NCBI RefSeq assembly: GCF_033242365.1
Contig: NZ_BTHK01000010.1
Span: 1-64,000, forward strand
Origin: Lachnoanaerobaculum sanguinis
GTDB taxonomy: Bacteria; Bacillota; Clostridia; Lachnospirales; Lachnospiraceae
Direction: 5' to 3'
Length of the DNA stretch: 64,000 nucleotides
Numbering within the stretch: the first letter of the stretch is position 1; the number at the start of each line of letters is the position of its first letter. Under the pieces are notes generated by a model that ran no database searches, was not told the origin of the DNA, and saw nothing but the letters and a program-made list of their open reading frames with translations. Shown here piece after piece: positions 8,401 through 18,721 of the stretch. Position numbers and translations under genes: made by a program.

Positions 8401-9828
8401 ATGGAGAATTTAATACCTAATGAAGAACTGTTAAGACAGGAATATTTCATGTCTGAGGTTAATGATATAATACATGCAAAGGCAATGGAAAGGGGAGTAT
8501 ATCCAACTTATAAGGTGGTGACCTTCGGTTGTCAAATGAATGCGAGAGATTCCGAGAAACTTTCAGGAATTCTAACAGGCATTGGATATATGGAAGCTGA
8601 GAATGAGGAGGATGCAGACCTTGTACTTTTTAATACCTGCACTGTAAGAGAGAATGCAAACGACAGACTCTATGGTAGAGTGGGACAGCTCAAAAAAAGC
8701 AAAGAAAAAAATCCGGATATGATAATCGGTATCTGCGGATGTATGATGCAGGAAGCGGAAGAGGTTGAAAAGATCAAAAAATCTTACAGACATGTAGATC
8801 TTGTTTTTGGAACACACAATATATATAAACTTGCTGAGATACTTTTTGAGCATCTTACAACTAAAAAGCAGGTTGTAAATGTTATGGAAAGTGCCGAGAT
8901 GATTGTTGAGAAGCTTCCGAATAAGAGAGAGTTTGCCTTCAAATCGGGTGTGAATATCACATTTGGTTGTAATAATTTTTGTAGTTATTGTATAGTGCCA
9001 TATGTAAGAGGTAGAGAAAGATCAAGAAAGCCTGAGGAGATAATAGATGAGATCAAGAGCCTTGTAGCTGACGGCGTAAAAGAAATCATGCTTCTTGGAC
9101 AAAATGTAAACTCATATGGCAGAGGACTGGGAGAAGAGATAAGCTTTGCGACTCTCTTAGACAGGATCGCTCAGATCGAAGGTTTGGAGCGACTAAGATT
9201 TATGACACCTCATCCCAAGGATCTTTCTGATGAAGTCATAGAGGTGATGAAAAGGAATAAAAAGATATGCAAGCATTTACATCTGCCACTGCAGTCGGGA
9301 AGCTCTGATATTCTTAAAAAAATGAATCGAGTATATACTAAAGAGGGTTATCTTGACTTGGTAAGAAGAATAAAGGCGGCTATTCCGGATATTTCACTTA
9401 CAACAGATATTATAGTGGGATTCCCTGGAGAAACTGAGGAAGATTTCCTTGATACTTTGGATGTGGTAAAAGAGGTTAGATATGACTCTGCATTTACATT
9501 TATTTATTCAAAGCGTTCAGGAACACCTGCTGCAAAGATGGAGGATCAGATAGATCCTAAGGTTATAAAGGACAGATTTGACAGACTTTTAAAAACCGTA
9601 CAAGATATTGCGGCGGAAAATACAAAGAAAAATGAAGGAAAATGTATGCCTGTTTTGGTAGAGGGCAATAATGATCATCTGGATGGCTATCTTAGCGGAA
9701 AGCTTGAGAATAACTTAACGGTACATTTCAAAGGTCAAGAAAGACTTATAGGTGAAATAGTGGATGTTATCTTGGATGAAGCAAAAGGCTTTTACTATAT
9801 GGGACATATAAAGACAAGTGAGGCATAA
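8401..9828 (+). CDS. miaB: tRNA-2-methylthio-N6-dimethylallyladenosine synthase
   Basis: Radical SAM methylthiotransferase that adds the 2-methylthio group to i6A37 of tRNAs reading UNN codons. N-terminal cluster-binding cysteines are C44 (FGCQMN), C80 (NTCTVREN) and C114 (CGCMMQ); the radical SAM CxxxCxxC is C190, C194, C197 in CNNFCSYC. A TRAM domain fills roughly the last 65 residues. All three domains are intact in 475 aa. The N-terminus carries about 35 extra residues before the first domain, common in Clostridia. It lies upstream of mutS with no intergenic base, and miaA, which makes its substrate, lies three genes downstream. Confidence 0.96.
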   Translation: MENLIPNEELLRQEYFMSEVNDIIHAKAMERGVYPTYKVVTFGCQMNARDSEKLSGILTGIGYMEAENEEDADLVLFNTCTVRENANDRLYGRVGQLKKSKEKNPDMIIGICGCMMQEAEEVEKIKKSYRHVDLVFGTHNIYKLAEILFEHLTTKKQVVNVMESAEMIVEKLPNKREFAFKSGVNITFGCNNFCSYCIVPYVRGRERSRKPEEIIDEIKSLVADGVKEIMLLGQNVNSYGRGLGEEISFATLLDRIAQIEGLERLRFMTPHPKDLSDEVIEVMKRNKKICKHLHLPLQSGSSDILKKMNRVYTKEGYLDLVRRIKAAIPDISLTTDIIVGFPGETEEDFLDTLDVVKEVRYDSAFTFIYSKRSGTPAAKMEDQIDPKVIKDRFDRLLKTVQDIAAENTKKNEGKCMPVLVEGNNDHLDGYLSGKLENNLTVHFKGQERLIGEIVDVILDEAKGFYYMGHIKTSEA

Positions 9829-12477
9829 ATGGCACTATCTCCTATGATGTCAAAATATCTGGAGACTAAGAAAGAGTATCCGGATTGTATACTTTTTTAT
9901 CGTCTGGGCGATTTTTATGAAATGTTTTTTGAGGATGCTACTGAAGTGGCAAGGGAGCTTGAACTTACCCTTACAGGTAAGGATTGTGGACTTGAAGAGA
10001 GAGCACCTATGTGTGGTGTGCCATATCATGCTGCTGAAACTTATATAAACAGACTTGTACAAAACGGTCATAAGGTTGCTATTGCGGAGCAGATGGAAGA
10101 TCCTAAGCTTGCAAAGGGACTTGTAAAAAGGGAAGTTGTTAGAATTGTTACTCCGGGTACTATCACAAGTACCGGAGTATTAGCTGATGATAAAAATAAT
10201 TATATTATTTCCATATTCTATATTGATGAGAGATTCGGGCTTGCAATATGTGATATTTCAACCGGAGATTTCTTTGTTACAGAGCTGGTTTCTATAAGAG
10301 AACTCTTTGATGAGATACAAAAATACCAACCCACAGAAATTATATGCAATCATGCATTTGAGATCAGCGGTATTTCACTTGAGGAACTAAAGAAAAAATA
10401 TAATATTACAATAACATCACTTGATAATACATATTTCAGTGAGAAGAACAGTATAGATATATTAAAGAGACATTTTGCGGTTTCAAGTATTGAAGCATTG
10501 GGACTTTCAGAGTTTTTGGATGCGACCATCTCATCAGGAGCAATGCTTAGATATCTCTATGAGATGCAAAAGAGCTCCTGTGCACAGATAGTGGGAATAA
10601 GTGCATATAAAAACGGAGACTATATGATAGTGGATACCAGCTCAAGAAGAAATCTTGAGCTGGTGGAAACTATGAGAGAGAAAAAGAAAAACGGCTCACT
10701 CTTAGGTGTACTTGATAAGACAAATACAGCTATGGGTGCCAGAATGCTTAGAGGTTTTTTGGAGCAGCCGCTTGTAAATAAAGAAAGAATAATAAACAGG
10801 CAGGAAGCCGTGGCGGAACTCTTTGACAGATATATTGACAGGGAAGAGCTTAGAGAATATTTAAATCCGATTTATGATCTGGAGAGACTGATGTCAAGAG
10901 TTGTAACAAAGAATGCCAATACCAGAGATCTTCTATCACTATCTGCTTCTTTGAAGATGATAAGTCCGATAAAAGAGGCTTTAAAAACTTTTGAGTCTGA
11001 AGAGATCAAAAAGACAAATAATAATCTCGACAGGCTTCACGATATAATCGACATAATAGATAGGGCTATAAATGAAGACAGTCCACTTTCACTAAAAGAA
11101 GGCAATATTATAAATACCGGATATAATAGTGAGATAGATAAGCTTAGGCAGGCAAAAACTGAGGGTAAGAATTGGCTGGCTTCTTTGGAATCTGAAGAAA
11201 AAGAGAAAACAGGAATAAAGAATCTTAAAGTAAAGTTCAACAAGGTATTTGGATATTATTTTGAGGTGACCAATTCGTTCAAAGATATGGTGCCGGATTA
11301 TTTTATAAGAAAGCAGACTCTTACCAATGCAGAAAGATATACCACAGATAAGCTTAAAGATTTGGAAAATATAATACTTGGGGCTGAGGATAAGTTAAAC
11401 AGTCTGGAGTATGAAGTCTTTGTTGAAATCAGAGATGAGATTGCAAAGAATGTAAACAGAATACAATCAAGTGCCAAGGCGGTTGCTTATATAGATGCAT
11501 TATGTTCATTGGCTACGGTGGCTTATAACAATAACTATGTAAAACCTGAAATAAATACTTCAGGTGTTATTGACATAAGGGATGGCAGGCATCCGGTAGT
11601 TGAGACAATGCTAAATGATGATTCGTTTATTGCAAATGATACCTATCTTGATCAGAATAAGAAAAGGATGTCTATTATTACCGGACCTAATATGGCAGGT
11701 AAATCAACTTATATGAGACAGACAGCTCTTATTTGTATGATGGCTCAAATAGGAAGTTTTGTACCTGCAAAGCAGGCAAATTTATGTGTTTGTGACAGAA
11801 TATTTACCAGAGTGGGAGCTTCGGATGACCTTGCAAGCGGTCAGTCTACTTTTATGGTGGAGATGACTGAGGTTGCAAATATCCTTAGAAATGCCACCAG
11901 AAATTCTTTGGTTATTTTGGATGAGATAGGAAGAGGTACATCTACTTTTGACGGTCTTGCTATTGCATGGGCAGTGGTAGAGCATATTTCAAATATAAAA
12001 CTGATAGGTGCAAAGACACTTTTTGCAACACATTATCATGAGCTTTCAGAACTTGAAGGTACTCTTCCGGGTGTAAATAATTACTGTATTTCAGTAAAGG
12101 AAAACGGTGATAATATAGTATTTCTTAGAAAAATAATAACAGGCGGTGCAGATAAGAGTTATGGTATACAGGTAGCAAAACTTGCAGGTGTACCCGATAG
12201 TGTAACAAACAGAGCAAAGGAGCTTATAGAGGAGCTTTCAAGCGCTGATATTGCGACCAGAGCCAGAGAGATTGCAGAGGCTACACCGGCAGTTTCAAAG
12301 AGAAAACCTGTAAAGAAGATGAGTGAAGTGGAGGCGGGACAGCTTTCACTATTTGATGCGATAAATAATGATACGATTATTAAGGAAATTTCAGAAATCG
12401 ATATTACTTCAATGACTCCTATGGATGCTTTGAATACATTGTATGCTTTACAGAATAAGATAAAGAACAGGATATAA
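9829..12477 (+). CDS. mutS: DNA mismatch repair protein MutS
   Basis: Mismatch-recognising ATPase that starts methyl-independent repair in Firmicutes. The mismatch-stacking Phe-Xaa-Glu motif is FYE at residues 29-31; the ATPase domain has Walker A GPNMAGKS at 619-626 and Walker B ILDE with D698 and E699, followed by GRGTSTFDG. At 882 aa it is full length, with the C-terminal region after the ATPase ending in a LSLFDAI segment resembling a beta-clamp-binding motif (inferred). It begins at the base after the miaB stop and is followed four bases later by mutL. Confidence 0.97.
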   Translation: MALSPMMSKYLETKKEYPDCILFYRLGDFYEMFFEDATEVARELELTLTGKDCGLEERAPMCGVPYHAAETYINRLVQNGHKVAIAEQMEDPKLAKGLVKREVVRIVTPGTITSTGVLADDKNNYIISIFYIDERFGLAICDISTGDFFVTELVSIRELFDEIQKYQPTEIICNHAFEISGISLEELKKKYNITITSLDNTYFSEKNSIDILKRHFAVSSIEALGLSEFLDATISSGAMLRYLYEMQKSSCAQIVGISAYKNGDYMIVDTSSRRNLELVETMREKKKNGSLLGVLDKTNTAMGARMLRGFLEQPLVNKERIINRQEAVAELFDRYIDREELREYLNPIYDLERLMSRVVTKNANTRDLLSLSASLKMISPIKEALKTFESEEIKKTNNNLDRLHDIIDIIDRAINEDSPLSLKEGNIINTGYNSEIDKLRQAKTEGKNWLASLESEEKEKTGIKNLKVKFNKVFGYYFEVTNSFKDMVPDYFIRKQTLTNAERYTTDKLKDLENIILGAEDKLNSLEYEVFVEIRDEIAKNVNRIQSSAKAVAYIDALCSLATVAYNNNYVKPEINTSGVIDIRDGRHPVVETMLNDDSFIANDTYLDQNKKRMSIITGPNMAGKSTYMRQTALICMMAQIGSFVPAKQANLCVCDRIFTRVGASDDLASGQSTFMVEMTEVANILRNATRNSLVILDEIGRGTSTFDGLAIAWAVVEHISNIKLIGAKTLFATHYHELSELEGTLPGVNNYCISVKENGDNIVFLRKIITGGADKSYGIQVAKLAGVPDSVTNRAKELIEELSSADIATRAREIAEATPAVSKRKPVKKMSEVEAGQLSLFDAINNDTIIKEISEIDITSMTPMDALNTLYALQNKIKNRI

Positions 12478-12481
12478 GTTT

Positions 12482-14389
12482 ATGATTAATATACTGGATA
12501 AGGGGACTATTGATAAGATTGCGGCAGGTGAGGTGGTTGAGAGACCTGCATCAATAGTAAAGGAGCTTTTGGAAAATTCAATAGATGCGGGAAGTTCTTC
12601 CATTACAGTAGAGATAAAAAATGGTGGAATTGACCTGATAAGAATAACGGATAATGGCTGCGGTATTGATTCAAAAGAAGTAAAAACAGCCTTTTTAAGG
12701 CATGCCACTTCAAAAATAGTCAGTGATAAAGATCTTATCTCTATAAAGAGTCTGGGATTTCGCGGCGAAGCACTTTCAAGTATTGCTGCGGTTTCAAGAT
12801 GTGAGATAATCACAAAGACAAGAGATGAACTTACCGGTGTTCGCTACTATATGGAAGGTGGTGTAGAGGTTGAATTTGAAGAAATAGGAGCACCGGACGG
12901 AACCAGTATAATTATCAGAGATATTTTTTATAATACTCCTGCCAGAAGAAAATTCTTAAAAACCGCTTCTACGGAGGGAGCACATATAAGTGAGCTTGTA
13001 GAGAAGATGGCTATGTCAAATACGGACATTGCCTTTAAGTTTATATCAAATAATCAGGTGAAGCTACAGACAAACGGAAACGGAAATCTGAAGGATATAA
13101 TATATCAGCTTTATGGAAAGGAGATTTCCAAGGCCTTATGTGCGGTTGATTATGAAAAAGACGGGGTAAAGATAAAAGGTGTTATTGCAAGACCTGAAGT
13201 TACAAGAAGTTCCAGAAGTCTTGAAAATATCTTTGTAAACGGCAGATATATAAAGGACAATATTATTTCAAAGGCTATTGAAGACGGTTTCGGCGACAGA
13301 CTTATGCAACATCAGTATCCTTTTTGTGCGCTCAGCTTCTATTTGGAAGGTGTGGATGTAAATGTTCATCCAAGAAAGATGGAAGTGAGATTCTCTGACG
13401 GAAATCATATCTACAACTGTACAAAAGAGGCTGTGGAGGAGATTTTTAAATTACAGAGCAGTATCAGAGAGGTACCTGTGGGTAAAGACACTGCCAATGA
13501 AAAGAAGGTGTTTATTAATACACCTGAGCCTTTTGAAAACAGAAGAAGAGATATTGACTTTAATAAATCCGCTAAAAGTGATGAGATACAGTGGACTATA
13601 CCCAAGGAGACAAACTACAATCCGCAAAATGACTACGCACTTTTAAAAGATGATGTTTCAAATAATTCTTCTGATAATGCTGCAGGATATTATAGAGATT
13701 TTGAGTATGCCGCCGGGGCAAGGGATGTGTCAAAAGATTCATCAAGCGAGGCAGATACTTTAAGTGCAAGACAATCTGCATCACAGCTTTCATTTTTTGA
13801 TACGGAAGCAAAAAAGTATATAAAGGTAATAGGACAAGTTTTTGATACATACTGGATAATTCAACTGGAAAATGAGATGTATATAATTGACCAGCATGCG
13901 GCACATGAAAAGGTAATGTATGAAAGACTTTTAAAGGAAAGTAAGGACAATAAGATTTCCGCTCAGATGATAAATCCGCCTATTATAGTTACCTTAACCG
14001 ATTTGGAGCAGGATGTTTTAATTAAGCATATGGATGAGTTTAGGGCGGCAGGATTTGATATAGAGGAATTTGGAGGAAAAGAATATAAGATAAATGCAAT
14101 TCCTAATATTTTTCCTTCAATACCGAAGGCGGAGCTTTTTAATGAAATGCTTGCAGACAGCACAAATTATGATATTATATCTCCGTCAGAGCTTATTTTG
14201 GCAAAGACGGCATCTATGGCTTGCAAGGCGGCTATAAAGGGAAATATGAGAATATCCCTGATGGAGGCAAATGACCTTTTTGATGAGTTGCTGTCACTGG
14301 ATAATCCATACAATTGTCCACATGGAAGACCTACTATAATAAAAATGAGCAAGCAGGAAATTGAAAAGAAATTTAAAAGGATAGTATGA
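12482..14389 (+). CDS. mutL: DNA mismatch repair protein MutL (endonuclease type)
   Basis: GHKL ATPase that links MutS to strand incision. The N-terminal ATPase motifs are clear (IAAGEVVERPASIVKELLEN at residues 13-32, NSIDAG, and GFRGEALSSI). The C-terminal domain holds the metal-binding endonuclease motif DQHAAHEKVMYE starting at D470 and a CPHGRP motif near the end, so this is the nicking form found where MutH is absent. The linker around residues 330-450 is low in conservation, as expected. Length is 635 aa. The stop overlaps the miaA start (ATGA). Confidence 0.97.
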   Translation: MINILDKGTIDKIAAGEVVERPASIVKELLENSIDAGSSSITVEIKNGGIDLIRITDNGCGIDSKEVKTAFLRHATSKIVSDKDLISIKSLGFRGEALSSIAAVSRCEIITKTRDELTGVRYYMEGGVEVEFEEIGAPDGTSIIIRDIFYNTPARRKFLKTASTEGAHISELVEKMAMSNTDIAFKFISNNQVKLQTNGNGNLKDIIYQLYGKEISKALCAVDYEKDGVKIKGVIARPEVTRSSRSLENIFVNGRYIKDNIISKAIEDGFGDRLMQHQYPFCALSFYLEGVDVNVHPRKMEVRFSDGNHIYNCTKEAVEEIFKLQSSIREVPVGKDTANEKKVFINTPEPFENRRRDIDFNKSAKSDEIQWTIPKETNYNPQNDYALLKDDVSNNSSDNAAGYYRDFEYAAGARDVSKDSSSEADTLSARQSASQLSFFDTEAKKYIKVIGQVFDTYWIIQLENEMYIIDQHAAHEKVMYERLLKESKDNKISAQMINPPIIVTLTDLEQDVLIKHMDEFRAAGFDIEEFGGKEYKINAIPNIFPSIPKAELFNEMLADSTNYDIISPSELILAKTASMACKAAIKGNMRISLMEANDLFDELLSLDNPYNCPHGRPTIIKMSKQEIEKKFKRIV

Positions 14390-15336
14390 CAAAGAATAAA
14401 TTGATTATTCTTGCGGGACCTACCGCATCGGGTAAAACCTCAGTATCCATTGATTTGGCTAAAAGACTTGGGGGAGAGATAATAAGTGCGGACTCCATGC
14501 AAGTATATAAATATATGGATGTGGGCACTGCAAAAATATCGGTAGAAGAGATGCAGGGTGTAAAACATCATTTGATAGATGTGCTGAATCCAAAGGAAGA
14601 TTTCAATATCGTAAAGTTTCAAAACATGGTAAAATGTTCTATAGAGGAAATAGTAAAGAACGGACATATACCTATATTGGTTGGAGGAACAGGTTTCTAT
14701 ATACAATCTGTTATTTATGATATTGATTTTAATAATGAGGATGATAACAGTTCTGTAAGAAAAAAGCTTGAAGAAGAATATGATGCTTTCGGTGCGGATT
14801 TTATGCATGAGAAACTGAAAAAAATTGACATTGTTTCAGCACAAACCATACATAAAAATAATAAGAAGAGAATAATTCGTGCAATAGAGTACTTTTTGAT
14901 AAATAATGAGCCTATCTCATCACATAATGAAGTCCAAAGAGAGAAAAAATCACCATATGATTACAGATTCTTTGTACTGAATCCTCCAAGAGATATCCTA
15001 TATGAAAGAATAAATAAAAGAGTGGATATTATGGTGGAAAACGGACTCGTTGATGAAGTTAAGAAGCTTAGAGAAATGGGACTCTCAACGGCGAATATTT
15101 CCATGCAGGGGATAGGGTATAAAGAGATAATTGAGTATCTGGACGGAGAGGTTTCTTTGGAAACCGCTATAGAGAATATTAAGCAAAATACAAGGCATAT
15201 GGCAAAAAGGCAGGTAACCTGGTTTAAGAGAGAAAAGGATGTAATTTATGTGGATCCTTTCTCATTTGAGAGCAATGACAAAATAGTTGATTATATGATT
15301 GAGAAAATTAATACGGAAAGAATAGATAATGAGTGA
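14386..15336 (+). CDS. miaA: tRNA dimethylallyltransferase
   Basis: Transfers dimethylallyl from DMAPP to A37 of tRNAs, giving the i6A that MiaB then modifies. The P-loop GPTASGKT is at residues 11-18, followed by the substrate motif ISADSMQVYKYMDVGTAK and by QNTRHMAKRQVTWFK near residue 265 (tRNA contacts). Length of 316 aa is normal. In many Firmicutes hfq follows miaA; here the 3' end overlaps the COG4100 gene by eight bases, so no hfq lies at this locus. Confidence 0.96.
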   Translation: MTKNKLIILAGPTASGKTSVSIDLAKRLGGEIISADSMQVYKYMDVGTAKISVEEMQGVKHHLIDVLNPKEDFNIVKFQNMVKCSIEEIVKNGHIPILVGGTGFYIQSVIYDIDFNNEDDNSSVRKKLEEEYDAFGADFMHEKLKKIDIVSAQTIHKNNKKRIIRAIEYFLINNEPISSHNEVQREKKSPYDYRFFVLNPPRDILYERINKRVDIMVENGLVDEVKKLREMGLSTANISMQGIGYKEIIEYLDGEVSLETAIENIKQNTRHMAKRQVTWFKREKDVIYVDPFSFESNDKIVDYMIEKINTERIDNE

Positions 15337-16606
15337 TTTAAATAATATTTATGCGGAATTCGGTATTTCAAAAAAAGTTATAGACTTGTCTGAAAAAGTA
15401 TTGGCATCTTTGGAGGAAAGATTTCTTGAGATAGATAAGAATGCCGAGTTTAATCAGATGAAAGTGCTTGCGGCAATGCAAAAACATAAGGTAAGCGATA
15501 TACATTTTGCGGCAACTACCGGATATGGATACAATGATTTGGGAAGAGATGTGTTGGAGGATGTATATGCTACAGCATTTAAAGCGGAGGCTGCACTTGT
15601 AAGACCGCAATTGGTAAGCGGCACACATGCACTTCATATAGCACTTTCAGGGAATTTAAGACCCGGTGATGAACTTTTATCACCTGTAGGAAAGCCTTAT
15701 GATACTTTGGAAGAGGTTATCGGTATAAGAGATTCAAGAGGATCTTTAAAAGAGTATGGTGTTAAATATTCACAGGTTGACTTACTTTCAGACGGTTCTT
15801 TTGACTTTGAAGGAATAAGAAAAGCTATAAATGAAAAAACAAAGCTTGTTACAATACAAAGATCAAAGGGCTATGCTACAAGAAAAACATTGTCTGTGGA
15901 GAAGATAGGTGAGCTTATAAAGTTTGTAAAATCAATAGATCCTAAGATCATATGTATGGTGGATAACTGCTATGGTGAGTTTGTAGAGAGAATAGAGCCT
16001 ATTGAAGTAGGTTCTGATATGATAGTGGGTTCTCTTATAAAAAACCCGGGAGGCGGACTGGCTCCTATAGGTGGCTACATTGTCGGAACTAAGGAATGTG
16101 TGGACAATGCTTCATATAGACTTTCGGCACCGGGACTTGGAAAAGAAATAGGAGCAAGTCTTGGGATGAATACAAGTATGTTTCAGGGGTTTTTCCTTTC
16201 TCCTACAGTAGTTGCGGGAGCGTTAAAGGGTGCTATATTTGCGGCAAATCTTTATGAGAGTCTTGGATTTGACTGTCATCCGAATGCTACCGAGCCAAGA
16301 TTTGATATTATTCAGGAAATTACTTTAAGAGATCCGAAAGCCTTATGTGCTTTCTGTGAGGGCATACAGGCGGCGGCTCCTGTAGATTCATATGTAAAGC
16401 CCGAACCTTGGGCGATGCCGGGATATGACAGTGATGTGATAATGGCGGCAGGAGCTTTTGTTGGCGGTTCTTCAATAGAGCTTAGTGCGGACGGACCGAT
16501 GAAAGAGCCGTATTCGGTGTTTTTCCAGGGAGGACTTACCTGGTATCATGCAAAACTTGGAATAATGCTGTCACTGCAGAAGATATATGATGCAGGACTG
16601 CTTTAG
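15329..16606 (+). CDS. PLP-dependent lyase, COG4100 (methionine gamma-lyase / 'aluminium resistance' family)
   Basis: A 425-residue fold-type I PLP enzyme of the group annotated as methionine gamma-lyase family or aluminium resistance protein. The probable Schiff-base lysine is K238 in GSLIKNPGGG, after a DNCYGEFVE segment that would contact the cofactor ring. Other recognisable parts are HFAATTGYGYNDLGRD near the N-terminus and RPQLVSGTHALHIAL. The true substrate is uncertain, and the aluminium label comes from an old phenotype report. It overlaps miaA and is followed by an 85-base gap, so it may end the mutSL operon, though no strong terminator is visible. Confidence 0.85.
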   Translation: MSDLNNIYAEFGISKKVIDLSEKVLASLEERFLEIDKNAEFNQMKVLAAMQKHKVSDIHFAATTGYGYNDLGRDVLEDVYATAFKAEAALVRPQLVSGTHALHIALSGNLRPGDELLSPVGKPYDTLEEVIGIRDSRGSLKEYGVKYSQVDLLSDGSFDFEGIRKAINEKTKLVTIQRSKGYATRKTLSVEKIGELIKFVKSIDPKIICMVDNCYGEFVERIEPIEVGSDMIVGSLIKNPGGGLAPIGGYIVGTKECVDNASYRLSAPGLGKEIGASLGMNTSMFQGFFLSPTVVAGALKGAIFAANLYESLGFDCHPNATEPRFDIIQEITLRDPKALCAFCEGIQAAAPVDSYVKPEPWAMPGYDSDVIMAAGAFVGGSSIELSADGPMKEPYSVFFQGGLTWYHAKLGIMLSLQKIYDAGLL

Positions 16607-16691
16607 AACTTTACAAAATATTAATTAATTACTTTTATATTTTGTGATAAAATAAAATTACCTTTCATGCTTGGAGAGCGGAAAGGGATTT

Positions 16692-17381
16692 ATGGGGAAA
16701 ATAAAGGAATTACCACTTGAACAAAGACCATATGACAGAGCGCTGGAGTATGGAGTGGAATCGCTTACAGATGTTGAACTTTTGGCTGTGCTTCTTAGAA
16801 GCGGTACAAAGGATGTCAATGTTGTAAATCTTGCATACAATATTCTTGAGGGTAATGGTGAAGGATTTGGAATACATAGTATTTTTCACCATAATATTGA
16901 TAAATTGATGGCCATCAAGGGTGTGGGCAAGGTTAAGGCCGTACAGATACTTGCGCTTGGAGAGTTTTGCAAAAGAGCTTGGGAGAGAAAAAACACAAGA
17001 AAGAGCATTTCTTTTTCTTCTCCTGACTTGGTTGCAAATTATTATAAGGAGAGTATCAGACACTTGGAAGTTGAGGAACTTAGAATTATTTTCCTTGACA
17101 CAAGGCAGAGACCCATTTCCGATATGGTGATTTCAGTTGGAACTGTGAATGCTTCTTTGGTTTCTGTCAGAGAGATCTTGATAGAAAGCTTAAAGCATTT
17201 GGCGGTAAATGTTATTTTACTGCACAATCATCCAAGTGGTGATCCGTCGCCGAGTAAGGCGGACATAGATATAACAAAGGATATTAATAAAGCGCTTGAT
17301 AGTATAGGAATAGAACTTATAGACCATATAGTCATAGGTGACAACTGCTATTACAGCTTTAAGGAACAGGGGATTATTTAA
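16692..17381 (+). CDS. radC: RadC-family JAB/MPN protein
   Basis: A 229-residue protein with an N-terminal helix-hairpin-helix region (around LMAIKGVGKVKAVQIL) and a C-terminal JAB1/MPN metal-binding domain with H178 and H180 in LLHNHPSGDPSPSKAD and D191. The early 'DNA repair' name is not supported by later work; metalloprotease-like chemistry is inferred from the fold. I start at ATG 16692 after GGAAAGGG; an earlier in-frame TTG lies at 16671. It heads the mre gene group as in many Firmicutes, but the mreB gene normally next is missing. Confidence 0.92.
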   Translation: MGKIKELPLEQRPYDRALEYGVESLTDVELLAVLLRSGTKDVNVVNLAYNILEGNGEGFGIHSIFHHNIDKLMAIKGVGKVKAVQILALGEFCKRAWERKNTRKSISFSSPDLVANYYKESIRHLEVEELRIIFLDTRQRPISDMVISVGTVNASLVSVREILIESLKHLAVNVILLHNHPSGDPSPSKADIDITKDINKALDSIGIELIDHIVIGDNCYYSFKEQGII

Positions 17382-18211
17382 TGGATTCTAGAAACCGACT
17401 TGTACTGATAATTTTAAGTATAATTAGTATCATTCTTATAGGAATAACTTCATTCAATGATTCTATTATTTCGCCTTTAAGACAGGCGGTAGGAATTGTA
17501 TTATTGCCGGTTCAATCCGGAGTAAATACTGCCGGTAGGGCGATATATGACAATATAGAAGAGCAAAGAAAGTTGCATGACGCAATCAATGAAAATACCT
17601 TGCTCAATAAAAAAATTGATGAGCTAACGGAGGAAAACACGAAGTTGATGGCGGATAACGGGGAACTTGCAAGACTCAGAGAATTGTATAAGCTTGATGA
17701 AAGTTATTCGGACTACGAGAAGGTTGGCGCCAGAGTAGTGGCAAAGGACAGTACAAAGTGGTTTTCTACTTTTACTATCGACAAGGGAAGTGATGACGGC
17801 ATAGCAGTAGACATGAATGTTATAGGCTATGGCGGACTGATCGGAATAGTGACCGATGTAGGGAAAAATTATGCAAATGTCCGTTCAATTATAGATGATA
17901 TATCAAGAGTAAGTGCAATGTCTCTTAGAACAGGTTCTCTTTGCAGAGTTGACGGTAATCTTGAGCTTTATAATGACGGAAGATTGATTTTAAAAGATGT
18001 AAAGTCGGATGCGGATATCTCCGAGGGTGATATGATAGTTACATCAAATGTATCAACCAAGTATTTGCCGAATATTTTAATCGGCTATGCCAGAGATTTA
18101 AAGGAAGATTCTTCAAGGCTTACAAAGAGCGGATATATAATACCTATAGTGAATTTTGATACTATATCTGAAGTTCTTGTAATAACCAAAAAGAAGGAAG
18201 TGAGTGATTAA
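17381..18211 (+). CDS. mreC: Rod shape-determining protein MreC
   Basis: Elongasome scaffold protein that links cytoplasmic and extracellular wall-synthesis factors. It has one N-terminal transmembrane helix (residues about 5-23), a coiled coil around residues 65-105 (LLNKKIDELTEENTKLMADN), then the two beta-barrel extracellular domain with the conserved GLIGIVTDVG-type motif. 276 aa is normal. The start overlaps the radC stop by one base, and mreD begins right after its stop. Confidence 0.94.
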   Translation: MDSRNRLVLIILSIISIILIGITSFNDSIISPLRQAVGIVLLPVQSGVNTAGRAIYDNIEEQRKLHDAINENTLLNKKIDELTEENTKLMADNGELARLRELYKLDESYSDYEKVGARVVAKDSTKWFSTFTIDKGSDDGIAVDMNVIGYGGLIGIVTDVGKNYANVRSIIDDISRVSAMSLRTGSLCRVDGNLELYNDGRLILKDVKSDADISEGDMIVTSNVSTKYLPNILIGYARDLKEDSSRLTKSGYIIPIVNFDTISEVLVITKKKEVSD

Positions 18212-18721
18212 ATGAGAAGAATAATAGTAAATATAGCTTTTATTATATTTGCATTTGCACTTCAGATATGCATTTTCCCGTTCATACCGTTTTTATATGC
18301 CTCGCCGAACTTACTTATAATACTGACATTCACTTATGGATTCAGTCTCGGTGTGGAAGAAGGAATGCTCTACGGTGTGTTATGTGGAGTTTTGATGGAC
18401 TTGTACTTTGCAGGTCCTTTCGGATTTTTTACTTTATTATTTATATGGATAGGGTATATCAACGGTAAGCTTTCAGCCTTCTTTTATGAGGAATATATAG
18501 TTTTACCATTCATAGTGTGTACAATAAGTGAAGTTATGTACAATGTATTTATTTATGTTTTCAGATTCTTGATAAGAGATAAATTTGAATTTTTATACTA
18601 TTTGAAAAATATTGTAATACCCGAGGTAATAATAACGCTTATATTTACATTGTTATTATACAGGTTTTTACTTTGGTACAATAAAAAACTCAGGATATTG
18701 GACAGTAGAGGAATTAATTAG
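18212..18721 (+). CDS. mreD: Rod shape-determining protein MreD
   Basis: A 169-residue membrane protein with about five hydrophobic segments and the MreD-like segment GFSLGVEEGMLYGVLCGVLM between residues 45 and 65. It interacts with MreC and the RodA/PBP2 complex in organisms studied. The gene starts at the base after the mreC stop and overlaps the GTG of the next gene by one base, so the four shape genes appear to be translated together. Confidence 0.92.
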   Translation: MRRIIVNIAFIIFAFALQICIFPFIPFLYASPNLLIILTFTYGFSLGVEEGMLYGVLCGVLMDLYFAGPFGFFTLLFIWIGYINGKLSAFFYEEYIVLPFIVCTISEVMYNVFIYVFRFLIRDKFEFLYYLKNIVIPEVIITLIFTLLLYRFLLWYNKKLRILDSRGIN

